A DNA stretch of 64,000 nt from Desarmillaria ectypa (taxonomy: Eukaryota; Basidiomycota; Agaricomycetes; Agaricales; Physalacriaceae). Positions 23,833-35,426 of this stretch are shown here, one piece after another. Location: assembly GCA_030407005.1 (NCBI GenBank), contig JAUDYN010000002.1, positions 3,038,001 through 3,102,000 of the forward strand. Direction: 5' to 3'. Each line of letters opens with the position of its first letter. Within the stretch, counting starts at the first letter, position 1. The notes beneath the pieces were generated by a model. It worked only from the letters and a program-made list of their open reading frames with translations. It searched no databases and was not told the origin of the DNA. Made by a program: the position numbers and the translations under genes.

Positions 23833-25184
23833 CTAAGCGTCTTCGCAAAGAACTCCCCAATTCTCCCATTGCACTCGACCTTCTTGAATATCTACCAATC
23901 TGCGCCAGAGTGCGCCCCCTACTGGCCCTAACCCATTTTCATGGGCTGGCAAAGTCAGATCACCACCTTCATAACCAATCTTCCCAACAGGCGCCACAAT
24001 AACCGCCGTCCCCACTCCAAACGCCTCCAGCAGCTTACCTTCCTCACTCAACTTCCTCAGCTCAGACATAGTCACCTTTCTCTCCTGCGTATGGAGCTTA
24101 GGCAATCCGTTCAAATTTGACCGGCTGTCATTATGTGCCTGCATGAGCTCCAGGACGGACATGCGGGTTACTCCAGGAAGAATAGTACCATCCAGCTCTG
24201 GGGTGACGACGTCCACGCCATCTTCTTCATCCCGCTTGATGACAACAAAGAAGTTCATGGCGCCTGCCTCAGTGACTGCGTCTCCAAGGAGCCATAGGAT
24301 CTGATCGTAACCTTTCTTCGCCGCAATACGCTGGGGAAGGAACCCAGGCGCGTAGTTTAATCCAAGCTTGTGGCCCCCTGTTCCTCCAGGCCAAGCACGC
24401 ACGTTCTCGTTCACGGCAAGAAGAGAAAGCGGTTTGGGGCCTGTGCGGAAGTAGGGACCCGTAGGAGACAGGATCACGTAGAGGAGCGCTTGATCGGAAG
24501 CGGCAACACCCAAAGCAGCACGCGTTCCAATGATAGTAGGACGGATGTACAAGCTGTGTCCTTCAGCAGTGGGTATCCAGCGCTTTTCAACCATGACTAG
24601 GCGTTTTATCAGTGTCAGGAGAGCGTCTGTGTTGAATGGCTGATCCCCAAGCCCGATTCAGTTGCAGATTTCATTTCCGACTTGGACGGGATGCGACGTA
24701 CGGGTAAAGCAACACGCTCGGCAGACCTTGCGAGACGTGCCATATTTTTGTCTGGTCTGAACAAACGAGGCTTCCCGTCTGGGCCCACGTAAGCCTGCAG
24801 TTTGTGGACTCAGCAACCCAGTACGTTTGTAAGATGTACTGTTTAACACACCTTCATTCCCTCAAAGAGATTTGTACAGTACTGGAAGCAAGAGCTCATC
24901 GGATCCAAACTCAGAGGTGCATACGGTTTTATTTCGGGTACGGACCATCCTGTTGAAGGTTCGAAACTGACGACCAGCATGTGGTCAGTGGTGACCTAAG
25001 AGTGAAGATAAATGAGTATGTCATTCTTGCTGAAGTTGAAGAGAGACTCACAGCTCCAAAAACCAGCTCCTCATTATCTGGTACAGGTTTCAGAGAGTCA
25101 GCAAGCGTAATGGTGAGCTTTGATGCCTAGAAATCGAGTCAGAATCTCAAGCAGCCCACAAGACGTTCAGTAGCATACGGACAT
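23833..25184 (-). CDS. BAT2: Branched-chain amino acid aminotransferase
   Basis: Exons 25184-25179, 25126-25052, 24995-24852, 24794-24702 and 24639-23833 total 1125 nt and 374 residues. It is a fold-type IV PLP enzyme exchanging amino groups between Leu/Ile/Val and 2-oxoglutarate. Seen: SCFQYCTNLFEGMKAY, RPTIIGTRAALGV, the PLP lysine in GGHKLGLNYAPGF (Lys197), EAGAMNFFVV and the PLP-phosphate site around AFGVGTAVIVAPV. The chain begins MSASKLTITLADS with no presequence, so a cytosolic isoform is inferred, hence the BAT2 symbol. The first coding exon is only six bases (ATGTCC), followed by an ordinary short intron. The upstream neighbour TRM2 is transcribed the same way, ending 243 bp before this start. 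Confidence 0.94.
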
Positions 25185-25427
25185 CAAGATCCGGAACGCT
25201 CGAAATACCCTCTAGGATGCAATTACCGACAGATTTCCAGAGCGACATTTCGCTTCGAGTGCAAGGCAAGTCGGATGGAAGTGTGAGATTGTGGTTAGCG
25301 ACAGAACGAGTTTGATTCGATCGAAAACTTTCCTCAGTTTTTTTTAATCTTATCAGACTTATCTCCTCCATCGGATTTATCGGGTTTTCATCGGGCGAAA
25401 ACATCATGGAAGACAACCTCAGGTGCC

Positions 25428-27637
25428 TTAACGTTCTCTATTGCAAAGCCTGAGTACTGCTACAGACTCCACATGCGAAGTCTGGGGAAACAGATCGAAT
25501 CCACGGAGACTCTCCAACACATACTTTTTCCCTCTCGAATCAAACTCTACTGCCCTCAAGAGCAGCCCAATATCTCTCGCCTGTGTATGGACATTACAGC
25601 TCACATACACTACCGTCTGCGGAAGGAAGCCAACCAGTTGATTGATAAAATTCATATCTGTACCCTTTCGAGGCGGATCGATAACCACTGCTGTATGTTC
25701 CGGAGGGAATTCCTTGACGACGTCAAAAATATTCGCCGCGTCACCTTTTCTGAAGGAACATTTCGTCGACGGGATGTTGTTGAGTCGTGCATTACGCTTG
25801 GCGTACATTATCGAGTCTGCAGAGAGTTCTATACCTGAAACGATATCGAAGTAGGGCGCCAGAGTAATGGCGAATAAGCCCGCTCCGCAATAAGTATCGA
25901 TAAGGTGAGTCGGCTTCGAGACGATGCCAGGAGGAAAGATGGCTTCGCGAATGTATTCTGTGAAGGTGGGAAGGATGGAGTTATTGTTTTGGAAGAACGA
26001 TCCCCCGTTGAATTCGAAAAATGTGTTATCCACACGTTCTCGCACGGAAGCATTATTGTTCGTTATGCAGATCTTAGTGTTCATCGCATCGGCGAGTTCA
26101 TCAGGTGTCAAGGATGAAGATAAGGGAAGAGGCACATCGGTATTTAGAGACTCCCGCAAGAGCAGGGTTGAGCCTTTCTTGAACGTCGAAAGAGTGCTGA
26201 TAAAAAGGTTAACTTGGATACTCTACACAGGAAATGAATGAAACACACTCATGGATTTTCTTTCGAGCGATAGGTAATGTTTCGTTCAAAATGGGAGTAG
26301 CTATTGGACATTCCTGAGAAGAAGGTCAATTACGAATTCGTATATCGAACATGCACTTACCTCAATGTCAACCACACGCGGTCTAGAGGCATCATTAAAG
26401 CCAATACAAAAGGGATCGCCGGGGGTCCCGTTCGATTTCAACTGGAAATGAGGGGTAATTTTTGTCCTGTATCCGTACTGCAACGGCGAGCCAATTGTCG
26501 GGAGAATTTTGGGTACCTCAGAATCAGGGAGTTCTATAGCAGCATGAGCTGCTGTTTTGCAGTACGATGCGATAACTTACTTGAATATTTTTTGTACGCG
26601 TTGATCACGACGTCTCTTTTGAATCTCAGCTGATTCTCATAAGAAACCATCTGTACTACGGCTCAGAAGCGATACCAGTGAATGCGCAATTACCATTCTC
26701 ACCTGACTCTGACACCCTCCGCACGTCCTGAAGTATTTACACTTGACCAAGCTCTCATCCCTGATCTCCAAATCGGGTTCCACAACTTCCAGGAGGTCGC
26801 AAAGCGAGTACATTCTCTCATGACGATGCACCTTGACACGAACTGTTTCACCCGGGAAACAGAAAGGTATAACCAATACCCATGGTCGGCCTTTGGATTC
26901 CGGTGCAAGAGCCAATGAAGTTGCTATTATTCGAAAATTCATAATCAATAATCTGAACGAAGCGCAAATCACATACCATTGGAGCACATATGAACAACCT
27001 TCACCTCGAGCTCCTCGAATTTCTCGAATGGTGAGGAGAACTCCATCTCTGATTCTATCGCACGATCCACGACGTCCTTTCCCAAAATCGCCACAATATC
27101 TTGCCACTGGACATCTTCAGGGGAGCAATGCTCTGGCATAAGTTTGCGTGACCTTCGCATCTTTTTGTCGGCCTTCTTGCCGCTCTTTTTGTCAACCCGT
27201 ACTTTTTTGTTTGGAGGTGGCCCAACAGCCGGCTCGTCTCCCAGTTCCTCGACAGTCCTAACGTGCCCCGTACGACTCTCTGTATCCATAGTTTCCACTG
27301 GAGTCTTCCCTACATCCATCGTAACATCGTTCAAAGTTCTAGCCTGACTCTCCTTCGCGACTTCAGTTGCCTCAAAGTCCACTGGAGTCTCTTTCGAGTG
27401 TTCGACCTGGATCTCGACCGTCTCGAGCTCCTTCATCACTACGGCCGGTTCAATGACATTCGATGCCATCTCATTCAGGGTTGCGAATTTGTGATAAGTT
27501 ATAGGCCCCGATTTCCCCGTGTCCGTAGGTGCTCTGCCAAATGTTGGCTTGAAGATTAAAGGTTCAGATTTTAGTTTCGCTTGTGTGCTGGTGGTGTAGT
27601 ACCGGAATAGTGAGAGGCCCCGCCGGTGACAAAACAT
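25428..27637 (-). CDS. TRM2: tRNA (uracil-5-)-methyltransferase
   Basis: Exons 27637-26977, 26923-26703, 26650-26581, 26533-26361, 26313-26249 and 26196-25428 give 1959 nt and 652 residues. It makes m5U54 in tRNA from AdoMet. The first 23 residues (MFCHRRGLSLFRYYTT) look like a mitochondrial leader, and residues 60-170 are an acidic then Lys-rich linker. A TRAM-like barrel follows, then a cysteine cluster CKYFRTCGGCQ, the AdoMet site LIDTYCGAGLFAI, IDPPRKGTD, and the catalytic cysteine in YVSCNVHTQARD. The ending SHVESVAVLRL is standard for the RumA/Trm2 family. The ATG at 27637 is preferred because the in-frame extension upstream has only non-ATG codons. Confidence 0.94.
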
Positions 27638-28032
27638 GCACAACCCACGGCACGACGAGAACGCAAAGGACAGAGAGGGAAGCAAGAAAGTGGAGTACGA
27701 GTCTTTTTTTGAAGATCCTTTGCCGAATTTGCCGACCTTATCATATACCGATTTGGGTATGCACTACCTCTGATTGGTTCGAAATCGACTAGAAAACTGC
27801 GTACTACATGGTTAGTTGGATTAGAGGGTATACTTTATTGGTAAAGTGTATGGTTAGGGTATAGCAATGCGGAATGGTATCGTAAAAAGGTCGAAGACTA
27901 GAATGCAAATGAAAACAAGAATGAAAGAGGACACTCCATTAGGCCTTAGGCTTGAACGCCCTTTGTATGTGTCAAGACGCTGTAAAAATACCCCGTAAGG
28001 AAGATGCTGGGAACAATGAGAAAAGTAACTCA

Positions 28033-30332
28033 CTAGTTCAGCGCTTCTTTGTCGACATGCGGATCCTTGCCATCACCCACCATGATCTTCTGACCCTTAC
28101 TCGGAACGCCATCGTCAAGGACGTATATCCAACCAGGACCAGGAGGATACACCTCTTCCCTTGGAGGACCGGTCACAACGAGATACTCGCCCTCCATAGT
28201 CGCCTCCAGATATACTAGCCGACTATTTGCGTGGACTGCATGCGTCACATATCCGAGATCCATTAGTACGACTACGTTCCCATATTCAGGCGTCAAAGAA
28301 CATATAGATGCATAAGTAGAACGCACGTACCTTGTATAGTACCTGTGATTATAAAAGTGACACGCAAGCGAATCTTTTGCCCGTAATGTATCTGCCCCGG
28401 CATGTGGTCGATGGTCGGTCTGGGGCCATTCATATAAGGTGGATTGAGCCACTCTGCCCTATACTCCGTCCTATACTTCACATCGCTACGGTCCAAGTTT
28501 GGGTTGCTTCCTGCGATTAGGACACTACCGGACGGCGTTAATGTAGCCACACTATGATACAACCTCGCAATACCGCTTGTCACGTCAACGGATGAAAACC
28601 TCTCGCCAGGTTTGGCGAGGGGATCATATAGGACGGGTGTTAAGACTGGGTGATCTGCGTTGGAAGCTCCGACTTGATCCAAAGTGTTGCCGTAGCCAGC
28701 TATCCCGGAACCAGCGCCGTTGACAATGACAATTTGACCTGTAGGAAGAAGCACAGCATCTGGCATGAGACGGGCTTCAGGCATGTGCTCGACTTCCCAG
28801 CCTGCAGCAATCCCTTCGTCCGTAAGAACTATCCGGGAGCACTGCGAAGAGGCAGGATCTTGCGAGGAGATATCATACGCAGCCTTATGATCATCGATGG
28901 TGGATCCACCGCACAGAAGAACCTCCGGAGTATAGCCATTCTGACTTGACAAGGGAAGAAGCAAGCCAGTACCAGTCATGGGATAGGTAACTCGAACGCC
29001 ATTAGGAATCTGAGGAAGCCTCTGTTCCCTGTTGGTCTTCCAATCGTAAATCATGGCATCACGATTAGCCGCGATGAACACTCTGCCGTCCGGGAGTGAA
29101 AATGCGATGGGAAATAAGTTGGAGTTGAGCGTGTCGACAAGGAACTGGGAATGAATCGGCATGCCCCGAGATCCGTGTATAGATTTGGGAGGCCAAAACT
29201 CAAACGTAGGATTGTTCACGGTTGCGTTATTGATCCATCCACCTTTCTTCGAGCCTCCGATTATCATGGCGGATCCATCTGAGATGCGAATAACAGTATT
29301 GTACCATCGAGAACTAGCCAATCGAAGATGGGAATGGTCCTCATGGATATCGCATTTATCGACAGACTCATGATCACAAGGTTTGAAAAGACGAATAGCT
29401 TGCAGTCCATTGGTGTCGCCAAAATCCGCGGCAGAAGTGCGATCCTCAACAACCGGATTACCGCCAACGTTGATCAGTTGCCCGTTACGAAGGAAGGTAC
29501 CACCCGCACAGAAAGAATTCGACTTCAAGTGAAGAGGCTTGATAGAGTGATCATCAAGATTGTAGATTGCGCCCCAAGCGGGGTGGCCATCAACAGCGAG
29601 AGGATTATGTTCAACTTTGTCGATGATAATCGCATGCGTATTGGAAATTACTGCCAGCTGCATAGCATGGACCCCGGTCAAACCCTTTTGAATAAGCTTC
29701 CAGGATGTAACGGACGGTGCCTCGTCCATAAAGTTAAGAAAAGGCGAAGGTGCGGGACGGTTACGCTGTACAGGGGGTGTAACCGACGATGATAGAGATT
29801 GCTGAGTAACGACGAAGGCATCGATATCCATAACAGAATGGGAACCATGATGAAGTCCTTTGGCGGTATTCTTGACCTTCAGGATGTGCTTCCCCAGTGT
29901 GAGATCGAATATGCCGAATATCCTTTGACCCTTCCTCGACACAGGGCTCCAAGAATCGACCTGTTGCACTGGTATTCCATCCAGGTAAACATCGTGAGTG
30001 CCATGATGCCTGCCAACAGTCCCAAACCATTCGATTCCTGTACCAGTGAATAAAAATGTGACTTGGGCGTGTTTATCATTCGTTGTTCGAATAGATCCTC
30101 TATGATGATCGCCATGATAGGTCTCCGTCCAGTGTCCACGATAAAGAACCATTGGAGATGATGAATCATAGGATTTCGAGCTGGGCGGGATGTAGAAAGG
30201 CGTGAAAGCAGCAGGAGTGGTTGACCCTGGCGTAGTATGCCCATTCCAGGCAGGGTCGGCCGCTAGAGTGCTGGTGAAGAACGGCAAAGATAAGAAAGAT
30301 ATCGCATAGAAAAGACATCGAGATACAGCCAT
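28033..30332 (-). CDS. Copper radical oxidase (glyoxal oxidase-like) with N-terminal jelly-roll domain
   Basis: Two exons (30332-28331, 28271-28033) give 2241 nt and 746 residues; the intron is 59 nt. A signal peptide occupies about residues 1-24. Residues 40-175 form a separate beta-sandwich-like module (WHGDHHRG-like start, IEWFGTVGRHHGTHDVYLDG, GKHILKVKNT, MDIDAFVV) of the kind that binds carbohydrate. From about 205 comes the seven-bladed oxidase. All copper/radical residues can be placed: Cys275 (SFCAGGTF) and Tyr344 (RWYNT) for the Tyr-Cys cofactor, Tyr592-His593 (LYHSV) and His678 (VTHAVH). The ending GVPSKGQKIMVG is typical. It should oxidise aldehydes or alcohols outside the cell with release of hydrogen peroxide. 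Its start is 186 bp from that of PNO1. Confidence 0.92.
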
Positions 30333-30518
30333 CCGATATTACAGAAATTGTTGCGAGTAGATAGTGGTGAGGAAACAAGAGACATGGTTGAAGTTCGCGT
30401 CGGTATCCCGTGATGCGTCATTTGTTTGTATCCAACACCGAAGCCAAGCCGCCCAAATTTTTTCCATCACTGCACGTTGAAAGGACCAGAACACATTCAA
30501 ACGGACGGCTCGCTTGCA

Positions 30519-31520
30519 ATGGTCGCAACTCACGCTCAGCAACCCTCCTCATCTACCTCGGGCGCACCTAAAAAGAACCGGCGAAAAACAGGCAAAAAAA
30601 AGACCATGACTGCAGACGCCGACCAGGACATGCTCGACGCTCAGCCCGTCCCAGTCGCAGCAGATGACGACAAGCTGATGATTGATGTTGACTCTGTCAC
30701 CATGCTCCAACCCACAGCAGCGCCAATATTTGAGCCATTACCTGTCAATGCCGATAGAACGACACTCAAATCAGAAACGAGGCGGATACCTATACCGCCA
30801 CACCGGATGACGCCTCTCAAAAAGGACTGGGTATTGATATTCGGGCCTCTTACAGAAATTTTGGGGCTACAAGTAAGGATGAATGTCCAACGAAGATGTG
30901 TCGAGGCACGAGTGAGTTGGGTTCGGTTTCTTTCGAACGCTCGTTCATCTCGACTGCAGACGTCAAGACATACCAAGGACATCGGTGCAATACAGAAGGG
31001 TGCTGACTTCGTCAAAGCATATGCGCTAGGGTTCGATGTTAATGTAAGGGTACTAGCTATTTTCCGATGTTCCTTACGCTGAAGCTATGTTAGGATGCCA
31101 TCGCTCTTCTTCGTCTAGATGACCTCTACCTTGACTCGTTTGAGATCAAGGACGTGAAAACCCTGCACGGAGACCATCTCTCGCGAGCCATTGGTGAGAA
31201 TTTCGCTCAATTACAAAATTGCTTTCCTCACCTTTCCACCCTGCAGGCCGAATCGCGGGCCAAGACGGCAAAACAAAATTCACAATCGAAAATGCTAGCA
31301 GAACACGTATAGTTCTAGCAGATACGTACGTATTGTCTTTGCATACTTTTGGTCGCTTTAGTCATTCGTATCTGGTAGAAAAATCCACATCATGGGATCT
31401 TTTCAAAATATTAAAGTTGCCCGGGACGCTATCGTCTCGCTTATTCTAGGATCTCCACCCGGAAAGGTGTATGCTGGCTTGAGGACGGTTAGCAGCCGCA
31501 TGCGACAACGAGCACTGTGA
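30519..31520 (+). CDS. PNO1: Pre-rRNA processing KH protein PNO1/Dim2
   Basis: Exons 30519-30911, 30960-31043, 31094-31193, 31247-31325 and 31379-31520 total 798 nt and 265 residues. The N-terminal 90 residues are basic then acidic and disordered. The conserved body begins [17 protein letters not shown] and continues with two KH folds, [35 protein letters not shown] region, [19 protein letters not shown], and the C-terminal [19 protein letters not shown] and [14 protein letters not shown]. It binds the 3' end of 18S precursor rRNA in the nucleolus during 40S maturation. The third intron follows GHLSRAI-like phase 1 and the model ends at the family's standard terminus. Confidence 0.95.
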
Positions 31521-32000
31521 TTTTATCCATACATGTATACCACAATTGCCTAGACCTATCTTCGTCTTAATGTAATATGGGATGCACTGGAAAGCGGCTT
31601 GATATTATTAGTAGGCATCTCACTTTCAGACTACCGACACACCGAATGGTAAGAAAATGTGCAGAGTATACTTGTAGGTTGCATGCACAAAGGTGTCCGG
31701 AACTCACTGTAGCCTGTCGGCACCAACACTGGAACTCGACCTCGAGCCCGAGTACCTTGAAGATCCTCCTACTTACCCACGAGCACCATGGATTTTCGCT
31801 AGCGAAAGCTTTCAGGTGCAATGACAATGCTGGCGAGCACAGACAGTATTTGCATGAACTCAGAGAACTCTTGGTGTCTGCTGTCACTATTGATTCCTCT
31901 CTTAAGAGCAGGCGAAATCATGCCTAATTCAGAGATAGCATTGGAACACGCAGGATGAGCATGGATAAAGCATGGATGCATAAATCATACAATCCAACAT
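31521..32000. other. Convergent 3' intergenic region
   Basis: Between the PNO1 stop and the eL14 stop. Open frames of about 100 codons occur on both strands but have no family motif, no splice structure and no start context. I regard it as UTR and spacer. Confidence 0.5.
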
Positions 32001-32663
32001 CTACGCCTTCTTCGCCAAGGCCTTCCTGACGAGATCCCGTCTCTGCTTCTTCAACAACTGCACCTCAAATCGTCCGAAGTCATTGAGCTTTCGCCTCTGC
32101 TCGAGCGCTGCCCGCTTCGTCGCCCATTTGCTGCCCTCCCACTTGGCTATGGTGGCTTCCTTCTCTAGCTGCTTTTTAATAACACCCGATCCTGCGCCGC
32201 GGGGGAGTTTGGTGAGCTTGTGGGGCGTTAGGGTAAGATGTTTGTAGGGAAAAGCCTGGCGGGGAACGGAGGTGGTAGGGCCATCGATTATTGCCTGCGT
32301 ACGTGCCATATGAGCACTGCGATAAAGTTCGAATAGGGAACACGACGCACCCGGTTGTGGTCAATTATTTCAGCAATGACTGCGACGTTGCCGGCACTAG
32401 GGCCGGACTTGAGCAGGACCACTAGCAGGCCATCAAAAAGACGTTCATAATGCAAGATTGTTAGACGCACCACGGCCCACCTCAACGAAACGCTTAAAGT
32501 TGGATTCCTGGATACAGAATATCAGCAAATGCCCTTGCAGTACTCCTCCGCCAAACGTCATCCAAGTTTGAATCCTTCAATCCATCCCACTCCACTTAGT
32601 TTTTCCGTCCAAAGTGACATAGTCTGGCCTAAGTGCATGAAAACATATCTCACTCACCGACAT
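32001..32663 (-). CDS. RPL14: 60S ribosomal protein eL14
   Basis: Exons 32663-32658, 32507-32471, 32421-32351 and 32294-32001 give 408 nt and 135 residues. The protein begins MSESNFKRFVEVGRVVLLKS, then GPSAGNVAVIAEIIDHNRA (KOW-type barrel), TSVPRQAFPYKHLTLT, and a basic helical tail ending RKALAKKA; length and order match eL14. The first coding exon is just ATGTCG and the first intron is 150 nt, about three times the local norm. A long intron right after the start is a common layout in ribosomal protein genes and may carry regulatory sequence. It is divergent from the DUF3835 gene with 171 bp between start codons. Confidence 0.95.
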
Positions 32664-32834
32664 GACGGATAGTTTTGGGTCTTGATGATGTCGACGGCGA
32701 CGGCGAGATTTTTCGTTGGCGTTGAGTAGGGTGGGAACAAAGTATTTGGACGTGCTTGGATTACGGGAGATTCGGGCCGTAATCCGGTTTTAGGGCACAA
32801 TTCGCGATTCCTCTCTTCTACTACCTATACCGCC

Positions 32835-34817
32835 ATGACATCTGCTAAACATGTAGCTGAGGGTGGCCCTGAAGGTTTAAAGACATCTTCAGTTTGCACT
32901 TTCATAATTTGCTGACCCGTATCCAGCTCTTCGTGCTCTCTTCAATGCCATCGAACCAGGCGCCGACAAAAACATCTCCCCGGAGGCGCTTCAGCGGCTT
33001 TCTGAGAAACTAACTGAGTTTTCAGGAGGGATGGATACTGCAAAGGATACCTTTAATGCAAATTGTGGGGGTGAGGTATGTTCACACTGGACAGTGGGAT
33101 ATAGTTGCTAATGAATCGCTGTACAGCATGTAAATGAAGAAGGCCTCCCCATTATCGATATCAACGAGCCTGACTTCGAGACTGGATCGTCTTCGAACAT
33201 GCCATTGGCCGAGCCTGATCTCATTCCACTATCCTCGCTATCTCCCGGAGAACTCGAAGTCCGGAAGCGCGAACGGAACCGGATATTGGATATGCTCGAG
33301 ACGGAGGAGGAAATGAGGGAACGAAAGGCAAAAGAGGCAGCAACAGAACGGCGACGCGAGGCTCTTCAGAACATGAAGGAAGCCAGCCGTGAAGGAGTCA
33401 AGAATTTCGCCCAAACGCGAGAAATGCAGAAGAAAATGGGGAAAGCCCTGTTGCGTAATATGGCAGTGGCTAGGGAGAAGGAATTAAAAGAGAAGGCTGA
33501 GAAAGAAGCAGAAGATCTGGAAAAGGAAAAGGCCAGGACGAAGAAAAGACCTCAAAAGACGGTTACATTTGCTGAACCCGAGAAGGAGGAGGAGGAGGAG
33601 GAGGAGGAGGAAGGAGTGATGCATGAATGGGGCGACGTGGCTCAAGGAAGACTGACTTCGACCAAACGACTTACACTGCTTTCAAAATTGAACGATAGCA
33701 CTCTCCCCATGAAGGTGTCGGTTGTCGAGCGACCACCTGGCCAGTCAAACCCACTTCCAGAGCCGCCCCAAATTCTACCTGACTCCGATGACGAATCCGA
33801 ACCTCCACTATCTGAAGGTGGATCGTCATTGGATAATCCTTCTGATGCAGACGACGATGTTGAAGAAGGTTTTGATATGGACTATGTTCAGCACCAGCGC
33901 GAGATTGCCTTGGAGTACCACAAGAAACGAGAGACCATTGGCCGTGATGTCTCTCTTGCCATGCGGTCACACGTATATGAAGAAGACGAGGAGGTCAGGC
34001 TGAATTTTGTCATGTTAGCTTTACTCATTGAAATCATAATATTTATCAGGAACGGCCAAGCGGTTCTGCACCCAAGAAGAAAACACCATTATCCCATTTC
34101 AAATCTGAACGACTCACATCCTCCTACGGCGCGTCTGCCCCTTCATCATTCTTGTCTCCTACTTCTCAGTCTCTCGGTGCTTCCGTCCTCCCTGCTTCAG
34201 GTGCAGAGACCCTACGCAACGCCATCAAGATGGGAAAACTCGACTCAGACAACCGGCTCGTGGGAGAAGGAAGCGACAACGAAGGAGACAACGAGACAGT
34301 CCAAGAAATTATCCGGCTTCTTGAGAAGGGCGAAGCGTACAATGCCGGACCGAGTACGAAAGACTCCATCCTCCCCGTAAACCTTCCCCTACTTCTACCA
34401 AAAACGGAATCGTCAAAGTTCAAGGCTGCACGGTCGCAGGCTGGGAGACCAGCTACGCCTTCATCTCAGAGCGATTCATCTACACCTGTATCGAAGGTAG
34501 CGAGGTCGTCGCTCAAGCTCCCACCTACTGTTACAAATATTCCTCCCTCTACGGTCATGGCCTCACCGTCTTTTCCTGCAGGAGACATGATGTCCATGAT
34601 TGTAGAGTCGCCCTCTTTCCCGCAGCCTCAAGCTGCACTGACGTCACGTCCGACAGTGATGTCATCTGCAGTAAGGGAGTCGTCTCGTCCTCAAAGGCCG
34701 CCTACTGTAGTACCTGTATCTTCTCTGGTGAAAGAAACCAATGCATCCGGCAGTCAGCCGGTTGGAGAATGCAAACCACCCAAGAAAGTATCCAGATTTA
34801 TGGCAGAGAGATCGTAG
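32835..34817 (+). CDS. DUF3835 protein, URI/Bud27-like
   Basis: Exons 32835-32874, 32927-33075, 33127-33993 and 34050-34817 give 1824 nt and 607 residues. Residues 20-75 contain a helix-hairpin-like part with GLPIIDINEPDF. Residues 100-215 form a long highly charged helix (RKRERNRILDMLETEEEM onward) followed by a nine-residue Glu run encoded by a GAG/GAA repeat at 33584-33612. The C-terminus has the DUF3835 signature PKKVSRFMAERS. This domain is found in Bud27/URI, a prefoldin-like cochaperone linked to RNA polymerase assembly and translation. I see no clear N-terminal prefoldin domain, so the ortholog name is not assigned. The middle is Ser/Pro-rich and disordered. Confidence 0.8.
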
Positions 34818-35426
34818 CTGTTCTTTAGCATTTAGTATTACTGTCTGTATCGTTCGTCGCAATTTATCTAACGACTACTAAAGCTTAAAGACCCGTACAG
34901 CTTTGGGGTTTGATCAATTCGGCTTATGAGCGCTTAGTGGCACTAGTTCGCTTGATGCTTCGGACATCTTGCTGCCTCAATCGAAATGTCCAATAAACGA
35001 CGATCCCCCCCAATGTCGAGTTCTGTCTTAGTAGTTAGTTTACTTGTTGTGAAAAAGACATCTCACCAAGGTAACAAGAATCTTTCTGTCGATTACGCCC
35101 TTTCAACAAAATATACAATGACATAAAGGTTATACTTTGTGAAAACGTCTACAGATCCCATCAAAGAGCATTTGTAAGCAGCTTGGTTGCTATTGAAACG
35201 GTCAGAAGAGGAAGCTATATAACTTTGATTCGACATTCTGTCGTAAACTAAGATACAGATGCAAGTGTGGTGATATTGAACATTGGAGCAATAGATGTGA
35301 AAGTCGTATAGTGAATTATAAAGAGAAACCAGCCACGGCGAGGAATTCGTGCCTATTCTACGGTTCGTCATGGGTGAGAGGAATAACGAATTGTTGCAAG
35401 GTGAAAAGATGTCAAATGTTTACATG
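34818..35426. other. Convergent 3' intergenic region
   Basis: About 600 bp between the DUF3835 gene and the kinase 3' end. It contains no motif-bearing frame and no RNA gene that I can recognise. Confidence 0.5.

Noticed and set aside
31567..31981. Overlapping frames of about 100 codons between PNO1 and eL14
   Set aside because: No motif or splice structure, and composition typical of spacer between convergent genes.
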